Part shown: piece by piece, positions 51,594 to 64,000 of the stretch
Numbering within the stretch: the stretch's first letter is position 1
How the letters are laid out: every line of letters begins with the position of its first letter
Assembly: GCA_016758965.1 (NCBI GenBank)
Contig: JAEPRB010000040.1
Coordinates: 1-64,000, forward strand
Source: Circinella minor
Taxonomy: Eukaryota > Mucoromycota > Mucoromycetes > Mucorales > Lichtheimiaceae
Reading direction: 5' to 3'
Length of the DNA: 64,000 bases
The notes under the pieces: model-generated
The model's input: only the letters and a program-made list of their open reading frames with translations
Database searches by the model: none
What the model was told of the DNA's origin: nothing
Made by a program: the position numbers and the translations under genes

Positions 51594-53578
51594 AAATTCT
51601 TCCATTTCCAAAATGATTCATTTACATGCTAGATACCAAAAAAAAAAAAGTAGTTAAGTGCTTGCTCTTATTGGATCTTCAAATCCTTCCCTCTATCTAA
51701 GATAGTACTGCGAGAAACATAAATTTTTAATTAGTAGCAGTAATTAAAGTAAAAATATGACATAATGAAAATACAATAAATATAATAAAAAGACTCCTTG
51801 TTTCAACAAATGTCAACGAATTTATCATTCATCTGTATACTTTTTTTTAAAAAAAAAATGTGATGTGTGTGGCCCGTGTATAATGTACACAAAAGAAAAA
51901 AAATCGCGCTAAACCAATATCAGATCAAAATAACAAATATGGGTTATGTCAAAAAAAAAAACAAGAGCGAATTTCCTGAAATTGATCTGGTTCTCACAAC
52001 ACTTTTCAAGTATATATCCGTCTCAAAGATTAACTGGTTCTAATAATGAAATCTGACACTATGTACTCCGTAAAATAATTTATTTTAATAAGAAAGTAAT
52101 AATGATGATGCCGGCTGCTAAAATTATGCATCAAAGTAAACAAAACCAATGGGTAGTGGTCAGCTATAATGCAAAGACCGGGTAATATACAGATTGTTAC
52201 TAAATTGTTAGAGTATGAGGGTTGAAACATTATTGCTATTATGTGTCTATAATACTATATACATTGAAAATTTTATTATCCTCACTATATTTACGACAAG
52301 TCATTCAATTTATGATTAACAAAGTAAAATACACAACAAAAAGGCATTCTAGCATTTATTTATTTTTCTGCCAAGAAGTTTCTTATTATACGTAATCATC
52401 ATACTATATCGTATTTTGGCCAACGCAAGAGGATAATACTGTATAAACATACAAAAAAAAACTCAATAAATATATTTCCGTATATATATATATAATATAC
52501 AACTGCATTAAAGAAGGTTTAATTTACTATTACTGTTTCGTCTTTGGAAATGTTATTGCAAATGTAACGCCATCAGAAAAAAATGGCCTGATGCAATGAT
52601 TATAAAGATAAATAGAAAACTAACGATCGTCGACGACAACAACAACAACAAAAGACACATTTGTTTCTGTTCTTGTTGCTGTCGCCAAGAATGCTATAAA
52701 TATGCAAAGCAATACATAAGAGGGGGTGAATAATTATTGCATATTTGTTTCTTAAATAATTATCATCATAATATTTTTATTACTAGTTGCAACGCTTCGG
52801 GAAAAACTCAATTCCCCCTTTTTTTTATGCCCCTCCCGCCACATGCCCTCCCTTCTTCACCCTTTCCCCCAATATTTTTTTATGCATTTTAATAATAATA
52901 ATATGTTATCAAAAAATTCATTAAACTGTATAACTCATATTTTTTTTTTACAACTTATTATTATTATTATGCAGATTATACCTTTTTCTCCTTCCATGCC
53001 CCCCCCCCTACTTTTTCTTCATCTTCTATACTTAATCTTGGCAGATATAAGTCGACGGGTTATCATCTTTATCGTCAACTTTTAAAAATCATACGATGAT
53101 TCTCAATATGCAATTTGTATAATGTTTCATACAATAGGAAAAACATCTAAATTAAATTTTTACTAAATACAAAATCAAAGTTTTTTTTCTCTATTATAAA
53201 ACAATTCATGTATCTATATGTTTGAAGTGCTATATCAGGTATACGATAGTTCTTTCCTTGTTTATCGATATGCAATAAATATATAATTATAATGAATTTA
53301 TGGGATATCCATCCTCATATAGGTTGCTCCATATGCAAAATAAAACTAAGTTTTGATAAAAAAAACTAAAAGCGCATCCTAAAAGCGCATCCTAAAATTG
53401 TGGCTATATCATATACGCCAACAATATATAATACTCTTTTTTTTTATCCCATAGGTACAAAATAAATTAAAATAATTCATACGGTATAATTTAATTTCTT
53501 TAAAAAAAACATTATTCTTCTCTATTTTATATACGTATTATATATTACATGAGAGATGGATATCATTTATTGCATATA
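50316..53578. other. Intergenic, no gene seen
   Basis: About 3.3 kb. The first several hundred bases are T/C-rich and probably 3' UTR of the AT-hook gene. (TA)n lies at about 51560-51590. The tandem 'aaaagcgcatcct' near 53368-53394 is a two-copy 15-bp repeat. Open frames are short and hydrophobic without recognisable domains. Confidence 0.5.
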
Positions 53579-54844
53579 CAGTGAGTATTCGCTAAACCGG
53601 TATTCGTTAAACCGGTATTTCGCTAAACCGGTGGTGTCTCTCAATTATTTTTTATATACTTGGTAAAATACCGGTGATTCCCTAAACCGGTATCCGGTGA
53701 ATCTTTCCAAATATTTACTGGAGTTATATTAGTCTTTTTTCCTTATATATATATATGTGTGTTTATATAAATAATATTAATTTTTTTATTGGTTCTGTGA
53801 TCAAATCGGATACCATTTTTATTGTTATTATTAGATTTAATTGGTAAAATCAGTGATTCGAGCTTGCTTATATGTCATCTCAGCTCTTTCCTTTGTTTCT
53901 TCTAGAAGCTTAATTTTTTTTCGCACCAAGTAAAAAATATCCAGATCGTCCTTGTCATCTAGGGAAAGTCTGTCAACAAATTGCTAGTAGCAGTGCCTTT
54001 TTTCCGCCAATTTGATACGGAGACTTTCTTCTACTTGCTTATAAAAGAACCCTGTCTCATTAATATTATAGATGCGTTCAGGTGGAAACTCAGAAATCTT
54101 CGCTTTCACAGCATTGAATTTGTCTTGAATGTTATCAGCATTAACCTCCACCTCTCCAGATTCACCATGGATACGACGAGATTTAAAACCATATCGCCTC
54201 ATAAACTTAGTTAACCAGCCATTGGAAAACTGGAAATCCTCCGGTACTTCAAGCTGGCGACGCCTACACTGGATTTTGACTTGGTGAATAATGTTCGCCA
54301 TGGAGATAGGTTGGCTTGCATTAGCCATATCAGTAACGTACTGAGGAAGTAACAATTTAAGTTCTAGGAGTGCAGGTTCTCGAATTTTTCTTGGCATTAA
54401 GACGGTGTTCAGTCATTGTCATATATTCTTCTTCTTTCTTCAAAATATCACTTATAGTTTGTTGACCAGGTAATTTATCCAGCTTAAATTCGTCTTTAGC
54501 CCATCGAGCAAGTCCAGATTGAGTTATTTTTTCTCTTTGCTTTCTCAAACAAATAGCAAGTTTTTGGCGGTTTGTCAATGCAGATTCTTTGCCTATTGTT
54601 GATAATAATTAATAGTAGATAATTGAATACAGTAAAGTAAGAATAAAATAAAAGAATAAAAACGATCTTTATTAAACAAAATGTCATCTTTTTTTATATA
54701 ATATAGCTTAATTTAATTATAGTTATTCGTCCAGTATATTCTACATATTACTATCGACTGAGTTTCAATTCGTTAAACCGGTAATTCGCTAAACCGGTAC
54801 CAATCCTCACATATATTGGGTACCGGTTTAGCGAATACTCACTG
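53579..54844 (-). mobile_element. Pogo/Tigger-type transposon with intact ends
   Basis: A 1266-bp element starting 'CAGTGAGTATTCGCTAAACC' and ending with the inverse at 54844, flanked by TA at 53577-53578 and 54845-54846. Near the left end the core 'TCGCTAAACCGGT' (or TCGTTAAACCGGT) occurs three times in direct array; near the right end two direct copies precede the terminal inverted copy. These iterated cores are probable transposase-binding sites. The internal transposase reads on the minus strand and is broken (next entry). Confidence 0.9.
53984..54578 (-). pseudogene. Pogo transposase, N-terminal part, disrupted
   Basis: The first frame (start 54578) contains the CENPB-type first helix-turn-helix ('GLARWAKDEFKLDKLPGQQT', 'ISDILKKEEEY'). 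A frame change near 54380 leads to the second Tc5-type DNA-binding domain ('GWLTKFMRRYGFKSRRIHGE'). The sequence ends soon after 'YNINETGFFYKQ', where active pogo enzymes have an Asp in place of the second Asn (compare 'YNIDDTGLFYK' in the copy at 36205-37489). Most of the DDE catalytic domain is deleted. The element can only move, if at all, with transposase supplied from elsewhere. Confidence 0.88.
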
Positions 54845-56762
54845 TAAATAAAATAAGAAGTGGACTGATAACTGGATTAATCATAAAGTATGTATATAAT
54901 ACCATCGACGATGCATAAAATAATTCCAAATTTTATTATTTAGTATTATGAGAAAAGTAGTATAGCACATCAATGTTTATACAAAACTGAGTCAGTAAAA
55001 TTAGAATATTAGAACAAAATAATTGCATATAAATGATTGAAGGGTTAGCAATTACTGACATTTGGGTTTTATTGATGGAGAAGAAATTGGAGAACAATAG
55101 GTACATAACAACTAGCTTTTCACAATGTATATTATTGAGCACATAAAGCAACTCATTAAAAAAATTGAAAGAAGAAAAAGCTTCTAAGTATTACGTAGTA
55201 ACCTAAAGTAAGAGAAAGATAAATCAAGCACATACAAAAATAATACGTATAATAGTAAATTTGGATACGTATTCGTACACCAATATAACCTGAACGAAGG
55301 TAAATGGGTTTTGCGTTATATACATTCAATAAATTAAGCATGCTATTTTTAGAAGATTAAGTTAATTATATAAAGGGCAACGCTTTTACATTTTATAGTG
55401 TTTGAAGTAGTTTTGGTACTATTGTCGTAGGACGAATATTTATGCAAACTTCCCAGATATGTTGGTCTTTTTCAGAAGATGGTAATATTGATACCCATGA
55501 CGCTACCAAATAACCCTTTTCTCTTACTACAGCCAATAGAACAGATTGAGTTATTATCGTTGGGTACCTTCAAATTATAGAGAAGATAAAATCGAGCTTG
55601 ATGGTAGGTTAGTATAAGTATTGGCACTGACTGTCTTATACAACGTGGGTCTTTAAAATGGGGAGGGGGGTTAAACATTATAGCTTACACGACATAGTTT
55701 TGCAGTTGAATAGTCCACAATGAGAGAACTTGTTCGTGATTGATTATAAATAAATAAAAAAAGTATATTATTAATAACCAGCATATTACTATTTATTATA
55801 TACAAAATAACACGCACACCCTACGTACATATACAGGAAAAAGAAAAATATTTGATTTTATCTCTTCCCCAAATGAAAAGTATATATGCAGCTCTTGTGA
55901 TATACTTTGTTCAAAGATGATGAAAACGATAAACTTAAAATTATTAAGAATAAGTTACGTAAGAGCTTGGAGTTAACAATAGGGCTTTGAATAATACGTA
56001 CATAATACTTACGACCCTTTTTTCACACAATTTTTTATATACTATATACTCTCTATTACTGCCTTTCACATTTTTTCCTTATTGCCTTTAAGATTTTTTC
56101 ATATCACTTTGTCGACCAGGATCGGACTAGAGCGAATATGTTCTATATAGACGCAGCGTCCGTTTAGTCATTTTTTTTTCTCTTCAATAAACTTTAATCT
56201 ACATAATACTGTATTAATTTCTATTGACCAAAACACCCACGTATATGTTATTTTTTTAACTTATGATAAAAATAATAATACTTTACTACATAACAAAAAT
56301 ACATGTACTTGTTATGATTATTTCCCCAAATAATGCCAATCGGTGGTTTCTGTAGTTTATCATGATTGTTTTTTTTTTAAATGTTGTCATATTCAATTTA
56401 CTTCATCCAACCTAATTTTTGCTGACTTGTAAGTTTTGTTAATGTTAATGATGATGGTAAAAAAGATGACCACTCTCCTCTATGACTCAAATCAATAATT
56501 TTATCATGATTGGTATTTTTATTCTATACACATAAAGGGGAAAACGTACAGATAGATCCAGTATTCATTTAATGGGTAAAAACGTTACATCCTTTCTGTC
56601 CATCATTTTGAAACTCACTATGTTAAAAATTACATTTATAATTTTACGTAACATTATTAGAATTTAAAGCAACCAAATATTTTGTGAGTGGAGTGCTACC
56701 GTAGCATTACACATATATGTGTAACTATTTATTATAAATTAGCTTCTCTTTTATTTTCGTTA
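54845..56762. other. Intergenic with an unidentified coding-like stretch
   Basis: AT-rich. A minus-strand open stretch from about 55545 to a stop at 55393 reads 'LLAVVREKGYLVASWVSILP' and 'KDQHIWEVCINIR', which looks coding but was not recognised; upstream it runs into a stop. It may be a relic exon. The rest shows nothing. Confidence 0.35.
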
Positions 56763-58955
56763 TTATACTTTTTCACTGTTTTCTTTTTCTTCTTCTTTTT
56801 CTCGACGTCGTTCTTCTTGTTCTGCTCGAACTTTCCTCCATTTCGCACCATATTTCATTAAAATGGGAACAGATACTGTACATAAGGATAAAATGATACC
56901 GAAAAGTGTATATACCCACCCGACACCAACTTTGTCCATGATAGGCTGAAGAACAGCCGTTGCTACAGAACTATAATATACAATTGATAGGAACGGTATG
57001 TCATTACAACCTATTATTGTAAAAAAGACGATAAACATTTTTTCTCCTTTACTATACCTAAATGCGTTTCTAACTAGATTACTAGCTGCTGTTATTGAAG
57101 CAGTACGTCTTGGGAATAAGTCCACTAATAGAGTTTGGCACACGCTTGTCACACATCCAGTAGTCATCCCAGCTAACAAAAAAAAAGCCGTTCATATAAC
57201 TTATTAATACAACAATTTCATCTCTAAGAATTATCATATTTATCATCATCCAAACCACTCAAATGTATACCACTACTAACCAATAAATTGTAAGATAAGA
57301 GGAATAGAAATATGAACTTCAGCGTATAGTGACCAACCATAAATAATTGTTACCAGCTGACAGAGGATAATATGGATCCAAGTAGATTTTAAGCGTGCGT
57401 GGTAAATTGGGAAACTCGTGGGTAATTTACCAAATTTCTTGACTTGTTCTTCTGTCATTCCTTGCTTTAAAGCAATGGCTCGAAAATCACGATTCATCAA
57501 GTATCCAATAAGAAACGACCCAACAATAGATCCAATCGCATTTGGTAAACAACATAGGCCTACTTGAAGTGTATTTAAATTATAAATTTGTGGAAAATGT
57601 GTAGATATGGTTGTCTGTAAAGCAAATGTAATCATCATATAAGATCCATTGATAATCATAATTAATGCAACATCTGGGTTACGTAGAAAAAGGACTTGTT
57701 CAAGAAGCATGTATGGGATTTGACTTAGACGAGCTGGTTTATCACGCTGATTATTGGTCGATGGTGTTGATTTTTTTGAAAAATGTTTTTTCACCCATTG
57801 TTGCGGTGTTGGATTTGCATAACCTCCTGATCCATTACCGACAAGTGATCGTAAAGTTTCAGGTACAAAAAAGCAGATGGAGATCACATCAGCTGAACCT
57901 TTTATAAAAAGTACCCAAAACACCCATCTATGGTTTTTTTTATAGTTAGAAGATTAATTGATTCAATAACTTTCTTGATATATTTTTCATGTTATATTTT
58001 ATATTTTTTATAATAAAAAAGTTGTTACCTCCATTGAAGTTTATAGGCAACCATACCACCAATTGCCGGTCCGATTCCCGTAGCTGCTGTACGGCATGCT
58101 TTATAAATACTGATGTAGCCGGCTCGTCTACAATTCATTATGTATTTTAAATATATTACGTATCTTACTTTTTATCAATACAAAAACAACTACACGAAGA
58201 TGATTCTTACTCTGCAGGTGTAGCAATATCTCCGATGACTCCAGCACCTATCATTTTTATATAGCTTTGAAGTTAGATCCATTCTATGTCAAACAATGTT
58301 GTGAAATCAATAATACAACACATAAAATAAGCACATTGATAGATAATACATCCATACGTACCAAGAGCAATTGCTGAACTTGATCCAAAAGCTTGTAAAA
58401 AACGCAGTGCAATCAGTACTGGAAAACTCTTTACTAATGCAAGACCCGCACACACGAGAATGTAAATAGTCAGAGTACTGAGATAAATTGGTCTTCGACC
58501 CCATACATCACTTAATGGACCCCAAAATGATGGCGCTACTGCTTGAGAAATCATATAAATGGTCACTGACAAATTGACAAGTGAAACAGTAACATCAAAC
58601 TCCTAGTATAAATATATAAAGAAAATCAAAGAAAAATATTGTTATGTTACATTAATTCCTCCCACTTCATCGATATTATTTTTCCATTATTAAAGGTTAC
58701 CTCACTAATGGATAAAAGGGAAGGATAATATATTTGTCCAGTCAAAGGTGATGTCAAGGCAGCGATGGATATAATCCATGTCATTAACAGCTTCTTACGT
58801 TTCGAATGAATACAATATACTTCATCGATATCAGTATTATCTTCTCTTATGAATTTGACTTCTTTCTTTTCATTTTCAAGTTGATTAGTTATGACATCAT
58901 TTATCACTGTATTGTTTTCATTATCATTGTTATTGATACTCCCATGTTTTATCAT
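56763..58955 (-). CDS. Major facilitator transporter, DHA1 drug:H+ antiporter-like
   Basis: A plasma-membrane or vacuolar efflux transporter. Seven exons keep frame: 58955-58701, 58602-58362, 58247-58211, 58127-58029, 57927-57281, 57172-57058, 56970-56763, giving 533 residues. The third exon is only 37 nt. Family marks: 'YYPSLLSIS' in the first helix, motif A 'GPLSDVWGRRPIY', 'ALRFLQAFGSSSAIALGAG' (motif B region plus the antiporter-type glycines), 'RAGYISIYKACR', and 'LLVDLFPRRTASITAASNLV' in the second half, all typical of fungal DHA1 antiporters (Qdr/Aqr1/Tpo1 group). The N-terminus is hydrophilic with Asn/Asp, the C-terminus is highly charged ('EERRREKEEEKE'). Substrate cannot be told from sequence. 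Confidence 0.92.
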
Positions 58956-59714
58956 AATATTTTCTATAACAATTTATATAACTATGAAAAAATAAAAATA
59001 AAAATAAAAATAATAAAAAATAAAAAATAAAAAATAAAAAAGAAGGGAAATTAATCGCTATCATTGGTATATTAGTTTTGAGGTGTATACTTTTTTAAGA
59101 AAAAGAGGAGATACGTACATATTCTATATGCTGCATTTACAATGTATATTGACTGGAGCTTCAAAAGAATTATAGTTTCTATGATTGCAAGATTTGTTCG
59201 GTATTTATATGATACAAAGCCCCCATAGTTCAAGGGAGAAAAAATAAGAGGGAATGAGGGGCTGTACTTGCATATACCACTGCATATGATACACAGGCTG
59301 ATCAAGTGAAGTAAAAAATAATAATTATCGGGTGTTGCGGTTTTTTTTTATAATCATATATTGATCATTTCATGAATCAAGTAATAAGAGAAAGTAAGTA
59401 TAATAATATATAAACAATTCATCATATATATAAACATTATGGTACATTTTTTATGCAAAACCAACTCACTTGGATTATTATCATATACAACATGAATCAT
59501 TATACTTAGGTTATAGATGATCGACAAGGGGAGAAATCTGCAATAACATATGAATGAGTCTGCTGCTGTTTTTCCTGATTATTATGATAAGTACTATGTG
59601 TTCAAAACTTAAAAAAAATCACACATCATTTCTCTCCCTGTTATTCAACAAAGATATGTATATGTATATATATTTATAAAACAAAAATGTTATGCGCAAA
59701 CTATAAATTCTTCT
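58956..59714. other. Promoter region of the MFS gene and 3' flank of the AlkB-like gene
   Basis: About 760 bp, AT-rich, with a simple (AAAAT)n/(AAAAAT)n tract at 58985-59041. No gene is seen. Confidence 0.5.
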
Positions 59715-60446
59715 TTACTCAAAATTAAGTGTTTGAACCATTTTACGTAATGTAATACTAACACGAGTCCCTCGTTCAATCCATTCTCCATCTACTTGAT
59801 CGCTTGTTTTCTCCTCTATCCCATGTTCCCATTGATATCGCGCCTCACCAGAGAGTGCCAAAACATCACCGGGGCGTAATACCACTGGAATTTTTTGATT
59901 ATCCTTTTTCATCATCATAACACAAGAACTAAGTAATGAAATTGACAAAATTCCATCATCAAACCTGTCATAAAATGTATAATGTAAATTTACATGTAAA
60001 AGTAAAAAAAAATGATGTATAGAAAGATATATTTGTTACCTCAATAAATCAACATGGGATTTAATCCCTTTTCCTTTTGGATATAAGTTAATAAAAGCTT
60101 GATCAAATAATGGTCTTCGACTTGTAATAACTGAAGGAAATAATTCAGAACCCTTTGTTTTCGCCCATGTTTCCAACCAAGAAAAATGTTTTGGTAGTGT
60201 ACCGAAGCATATAGCTTGATCAATATCATCATGAAAATAACGATTATCAGTGATAGCTTGTAACAATTTCATTTGTGCTTCATGTGAAATGGCCTCTTTC
60301 GCAAGTACAAGTCCTGGAATTAATGACCAAGTTTTGATGTTAAGTTTAGTATTGCTGTTGTCATTGTCATATTCGTCACTACTGTCATCGGATCCAAAGA
60401 GTTCATTCCAATCAATATTATCTTGGTTATTGTAGTCATTGCCCAT
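59715..60446 (-). CDS. AlkB-like 2-oxoglutarate/Fe(II) dioxygenase
   Basis: A predicted oxidative demethylase of the AlkB family, using Fe(II), oxygen and 2-oxoglutarate. Two exons, 60446-60040 and 59964-59715, give 218 residues. The iron ligands are visible: HxD in 'KGIKSHVDLL', the distal His in 'YQWEHGIEEK', and the 2-oxoglutarate-binding arginines in 'RGTRVSITLRK'. 'FINLYPKGKGIKSHVD' and 'LRPGDVLALSGEARYQWEHG' are closest to the ALKBH8/ALKBH7-like pattern ('GESRYLWTHG'). No RNA-recognition or methyltransferase domain is attached, unlike ALKBH8. The acidic N-terminus is disordered. Substrate (tRNA, protein or nucleic acid damage) is not determined. Confidence 0.9.
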
Positions 60447-61536
60447 TTAGGTCGGAGGTGCAAAAAAAAAAAAAACTCTTCTGGCGCCTGGACCATGATA
60501 TGATCAATAAATTTTAAAATAGCGTACTAGCTTAAAACGAAAAAGAGATAGAATGTGAGTTCTATAAAAAAAAGTATATTATGATGATTAACGTAAAAAA
60601 AAAATCCACAAATGATTGTAAAGCAGATTTTTTACCGTTTTATACTTATCAGTTAAGGAAAATTGAAAAACAACTTTGTTAAGAACATATCTCGGAACAT
60701 ATCCGTCATAAAAAAAAGTCCACATGTCAGAAGTTGACCAAAAAAAAAGAATTTGTTTGTAATCGTAAGCTGATTTAAATAACTCCTCCTTGGATGGCAA
60801 ATCAATAAGCTTTTTTACCATTTAAGAAATTGTTACCGGTACATTATGGTATTATTATTGCCACGTATTACTATAGGAAGCTTATTTTAATTGCTTTTTT
60901 GTTTCTTATCGTGTCTGTGAATGTATCAATATTTCATCTTAAATATTATTTATGGATTGCTTGAATATCAACTAATAGTTTGTAATTGTAATTGGCAGAT
61001 AAAATATATAAATATGTTGTACCTATAAAGTTGTTATTCTGACCACGAATAAATAAAATGAAAAAAGTTGTCAAGATAAACTCCGTACACGATGCATAAT
61101 AATTTGATCATATAAATGTTGTCAATTAAAATGTCATGGTAACAAAAAATGTCTAATGTATAATAGCAGTATAGTAAATATGTTCGAAACAAGTCCATTT
61201 AATATGTTTGTAATTCTAGTAAGCAATCACAAATAAGTACACTTGAGTTTGAATACAAAACGCACAGCATTTAACCCATTAACAAATTAACAAGGAAATT
61301 TAGACGAATGTTTGAATGAAAAAGAAAAAAAACAAAAGATATATGTACGCTGTATATATATAAACATATATATATAACAAGAGGAAAAATAGCAAATCAC
61401 TACATAGTAATACATAATATAAAAGAGGATAGTAATGTATATATAACATCGAACAAAAGAACCAAAAAGAATAAAAAAAGAGAGGAGGAAGGGGAATAAT
61501 AAAGCAGTAAAAAAAATAACATAGCTTTTTTTTTTT
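60447..61536. other. Intergenic, weak open frame
   Basis: A minus-strand frame of 77 codons at 60588-60821 starts 'MVKKLIDLPSKEELFKSAYD' and has a coding-like beginning, but ends in Phe-rich low complexity and is not recognised; it may be a relic or small gene. The rest is AT-rich without features. Confidence 0.4.
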
Positions 61537-63203
61537 TTAGAATTTAGTGTTAGGATCATTATTGTTATAACTGGATGAACCTGCTATTGCTGGTTCACGA
61601 TTATAAGAAAATGTTTGTTGTTGCTGTGAATTATTATTATAATGATGTGTCGTTTGCATTGCAAATGCATTATTAGTGTTGTTATTGTTGTTGCTGTTGT
61701 TGTTGTTGGAACCTTCATTTAATAATCCATGTTCACTATCCAGTTGATATCTTTCATTATCAGTATTTGCTGCAGCTGGATTATACAAAGGTTCTTGATT
61801 ATATCGTAAAAGTCGATCACCAGATGACTCTCCACTTTTGAAATAATGAATTCTGGTTTTGAATGGATTATGACTCGTTGAATGAGAAAGTGACGGGTAA
61901 TATTGTCGATAAGAAAACCAAGCAGATGCCGAGCCTTAAATAATAATAATAACGTTATTAATTAGCCACAGAACAAGAACACGATTTTTTGCCTTCCTTA
62001 TATACCTAATAAAGCACCAATAAAAACATCTTGCCAATGGTGTCTGTAATCTTGTGTACGTGAAATAGCAACTAATAATGCACCAATAAATGGAAATGCA
62101 AAAATAAATCCTTTATATGTATGCTATAAATACTATCATTAGTCTTTCTCGTTTTATTTTTATTTTTTAAATACATAAAATAATCATAGAAATAATACAT
62201 ACACCTCTTTCATCAAACATTTGCATTTTTCCTGCAATAAACATTGCAAGATAAACTAATCCTGAAAATGAAACTATTTTTATAAATGGAAGATTAGTTT
62301 CATATAACTTTTATACAATATCTAGGGCATCAAGTAAAGACAGAGGGGAAAATTATAATGATTACATGAAGAATGACCACTTGGAAAACTTTTGAAACCA
62401 TCGACCATTTCATGAGATTCCAGATCAGAAGTACAAACTGTATAGTTTGATAATTTAAAAGGAGGATCGACGGACCCTTCTGCAGGTTGGCATCGGTCAA
62501 TGAAATCAGGTCTTGGCCGACCCACAGTAATCTATTTTAAAAATTGATTATAATTTTTTAGACTATTGATTTAATTAACCCCCCACTCCTTCTTTCATTC
62601 TTTTTACAGGTAGATAGATATATGAATGTCGTTCTTTTGCTCCTTATTTATTTTTACCTTGATAATAGTCGTTAACATTAAACACATACTTAAACTAAGT
62701 GCAAGACCTGTTGATAAAAGAGAAGCTTTAATCTTCTCTCCTCTTCATAAATGATTTATTTTTATCTATGCATCTGTAATATATAATTATTATTATTTTT
62801 ACCTAGAACACCACTATGAAAATCAACAATACTTCGTTTAAAGCCTATTGACATAATAGCAATAATAATAATAGGAACTGGAAGACATAATACCTATAAA
62901 AAAAGTGTGTTTATATGTATTGTTTTCTTAGCAACATAATAATTACTATATGTTTATTATTTCAGGAACAATAGACCTATTTTTATTTTTGCTTACACCG
63001 ACAACCCACATTGGGACTGAATCGCTTGGAGAATGAGGAAATTGTATAGTTTTATCTTCAAGTGAGAATTCACGACGAAACGGTGGAATTTGGTCAATAC
63101 CATAAAAAGCACATGCCATAATAATGACGAGAATCCAGTCTGGTAAATAGGATAGAAAAACCCTTCTAGTATGTGGACTTTTCCAATCAACACTTAACGA
63201 CAT
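61537..63203 (-). CDS. PAP2-type lipid phosphatase, DPP1/LPP-like
   Basis: An integral membrane phosphatase that removes phosphate from diacylglycerol pyrophosphate or phosphatidate. Seven exons keep frame: 63203-62997, 62893-62803, 62707-62658, 62531-62366, 62273-62203, 62123-62006, 61934-61537, giving 366 residues (yeast Dpp1 is about 290). All three catalytic motifs are present: 'KITVGRPRPDF' (C1, KxxxxxxRP), 'SFPSGHSS' (C2, PSGH) and 'SRTQDYRHHWQDV' (C3, SRxxxxxHxxxD). About six membrane helices. The C-terminal 110 residues are Asn/Gln-rich disorder, which accounts for the extra length. Exons of 50 and 71 nt are supported by exact phase and motif continuity. Start chosen at the first ATG after an A/G-rich leader. 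Confidence 0.94.
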
Positions 63204-64000
63204 TATTTTCAGTATGTGTTGTCAAGGACCAAGAAAAAAAATCAAAAGAGAAAAAGAGAAAAAAGGGGTATGGGAAGCAGAGAAAAAAAAAGAAAAGAAA
63301 AGAAAGGGCTTGGTCCTTTTTCCTTTCTTTTAGCTTGGTGTTGACGTTTAACCAAAAAGAAAAAAAAAACGCGGAGAAGTAATAAATCCTACTTTTAGGG
63401 TTTTGGAAATGAGCCTGGTATATCTCTGTTCGTGATGGTGCTGGTGGTCTTTTTTGGTGTAACAGTAAAAGAAAAAGCCAAGACCTTTTGAACAAAAATG
63501 GTTTTTCATTATCTAGTTTTTTGTATTTGTGAGAGAGAAAGAGAAAGAGAGAAAGTGTGATGTGATGTACCTTTCCTGTTTTGCTCAAAAATGTATAAAT
63601 ACTATTATTTTAATTTAATAAAGTTGTTTCATGTGCAAAAAAATGGTATTATTATCTATTTCATTTTGAAATGAAAAACAAAAAGTTAGAATACAGATAG
63701 CTAATGAATAATTGTTATCGATAAGCGATTGAATTTGAAGAGAAATAAAAAAGGAAACGGGATGGGGAAAGGATGATAATGCAATACGTAGTATAATAAT
63801 AGTAGTAGTAATAATAGTAGTAAGAATGGTAACAATCGTAATGGAATAGAAATAGAAATAGAAATATAATAATATGGTAATAATAAAAGTAAGTTGTGTG
63901 TCTTGGGGGAGATAGTAAAATCGTATCAGATGCACTTTGTAAAAGAAATGTGTATATACGGTTATTATGTTTGAAGTATGGCGGATGTACGGATGCTATT
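63204..64000. other. Upstream region of the lipid phosphatase gene
   Basis: Purine-rich on the plus strand (63230-63320) and contains AG repeats at 63530-63555. The open frames here are low-complexity Lys- or Phe-rich translations and not genes. It should contain the DPP1-like promoter. Confidence 0.45.

Noticed and set aside
58985..59041. Regular AAAAT/AAAAAT array considered as a CRISPR-like or origin array
   Set aside because: Units of 5-7 bp without spacers are a simple microsatellite; CRISPR arrays are not expected in a fungal nuclear genome.
63187..63588. 133-codon minus-strand frame upstream of the lipid phosphatase
   Set aside because: It translates a purine-rich tract into Phe/Leu/Ser low complexity and overlaps the phosphatase start; more likely leader or promoter DNA.

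Overview
The window is AT-rich nuclear DNA of a fungus. Genes are split by many short GT-AG introns, mostly about 50-150 nt, and intergenic DNA is full of homopolymer A/T runs. The gene set (PRP22/DHX8 helicase, DHA1 and MATE transporters, DPP1-type PAP2 phosphatase) and the transposon types (pogo/Tigger, hAT, LINE) fit an early-diverging, Mucorales-like fungus. That placement is inference. No tRNA, rRNA or CRISPR array was seen.

Left third (1-29550): mostly single-copy host genes. On the minus strand there is a BRWD/PHIP-type WD40-bromodomain chromatin protein (2849-8435, first exon unresolved). It is followed by a plus-strand PRP22/DHX8 spliceosomal DEAH helicase (12097-16147), a small methyltransferase (16356-17201, minus), a disordered protein with a KEN box and a duplicated C-terminal motif (17851-19398, plus), a type II membrane glycosyltransferase-like protein with a discoidin-like C-terminus (19950-22507, minus), a MATE transporter (24739-26811) and a short-chain dehydrogenase (27980-29550). 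For all of these except the first exon of the BRWD gene, the exon chains written in the entries keep frame from start to stop.

Middle third (29900-48120): a repeat-rich accessory region. It holds TA-flanked MITEs, a truncated hAT transposase, a fragmented multicopy-type gene, a decayed pogo transposase, a decayed LINE with a 224-bp tandem duplication upstream of it, and a large inverted duplication. The inverted duplication carries an intact nine-exon gene (45166-48118, minus) on one arm and its broken 5'-truncated copy (41629-43632, plus) on the other. The two arms meet at a mariner-like MITE (43980-44792) that sits exactly in the central TA of what would otherwise be a perfect palindrome.

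Right third (48120-64000): an AT-hook protein (49092-50315, plus), a pogo element with complete ends but a broken transposase (53579-54844), then three minus-strand genes: a DHA1-like MFS transporter (56763-58955), an AlkB-like 2-oxoglutarate dioxygenase (59715-60446) and a DPP1-like lipid phosphatase (61537-63203). Neighbouring genes show no obvious shared pathway, as is usual in fungal genomes. The most unusual signals are the palindrome with its central MITE, the identity gradient along its arms and a 65-bp micro-inversion inside it.
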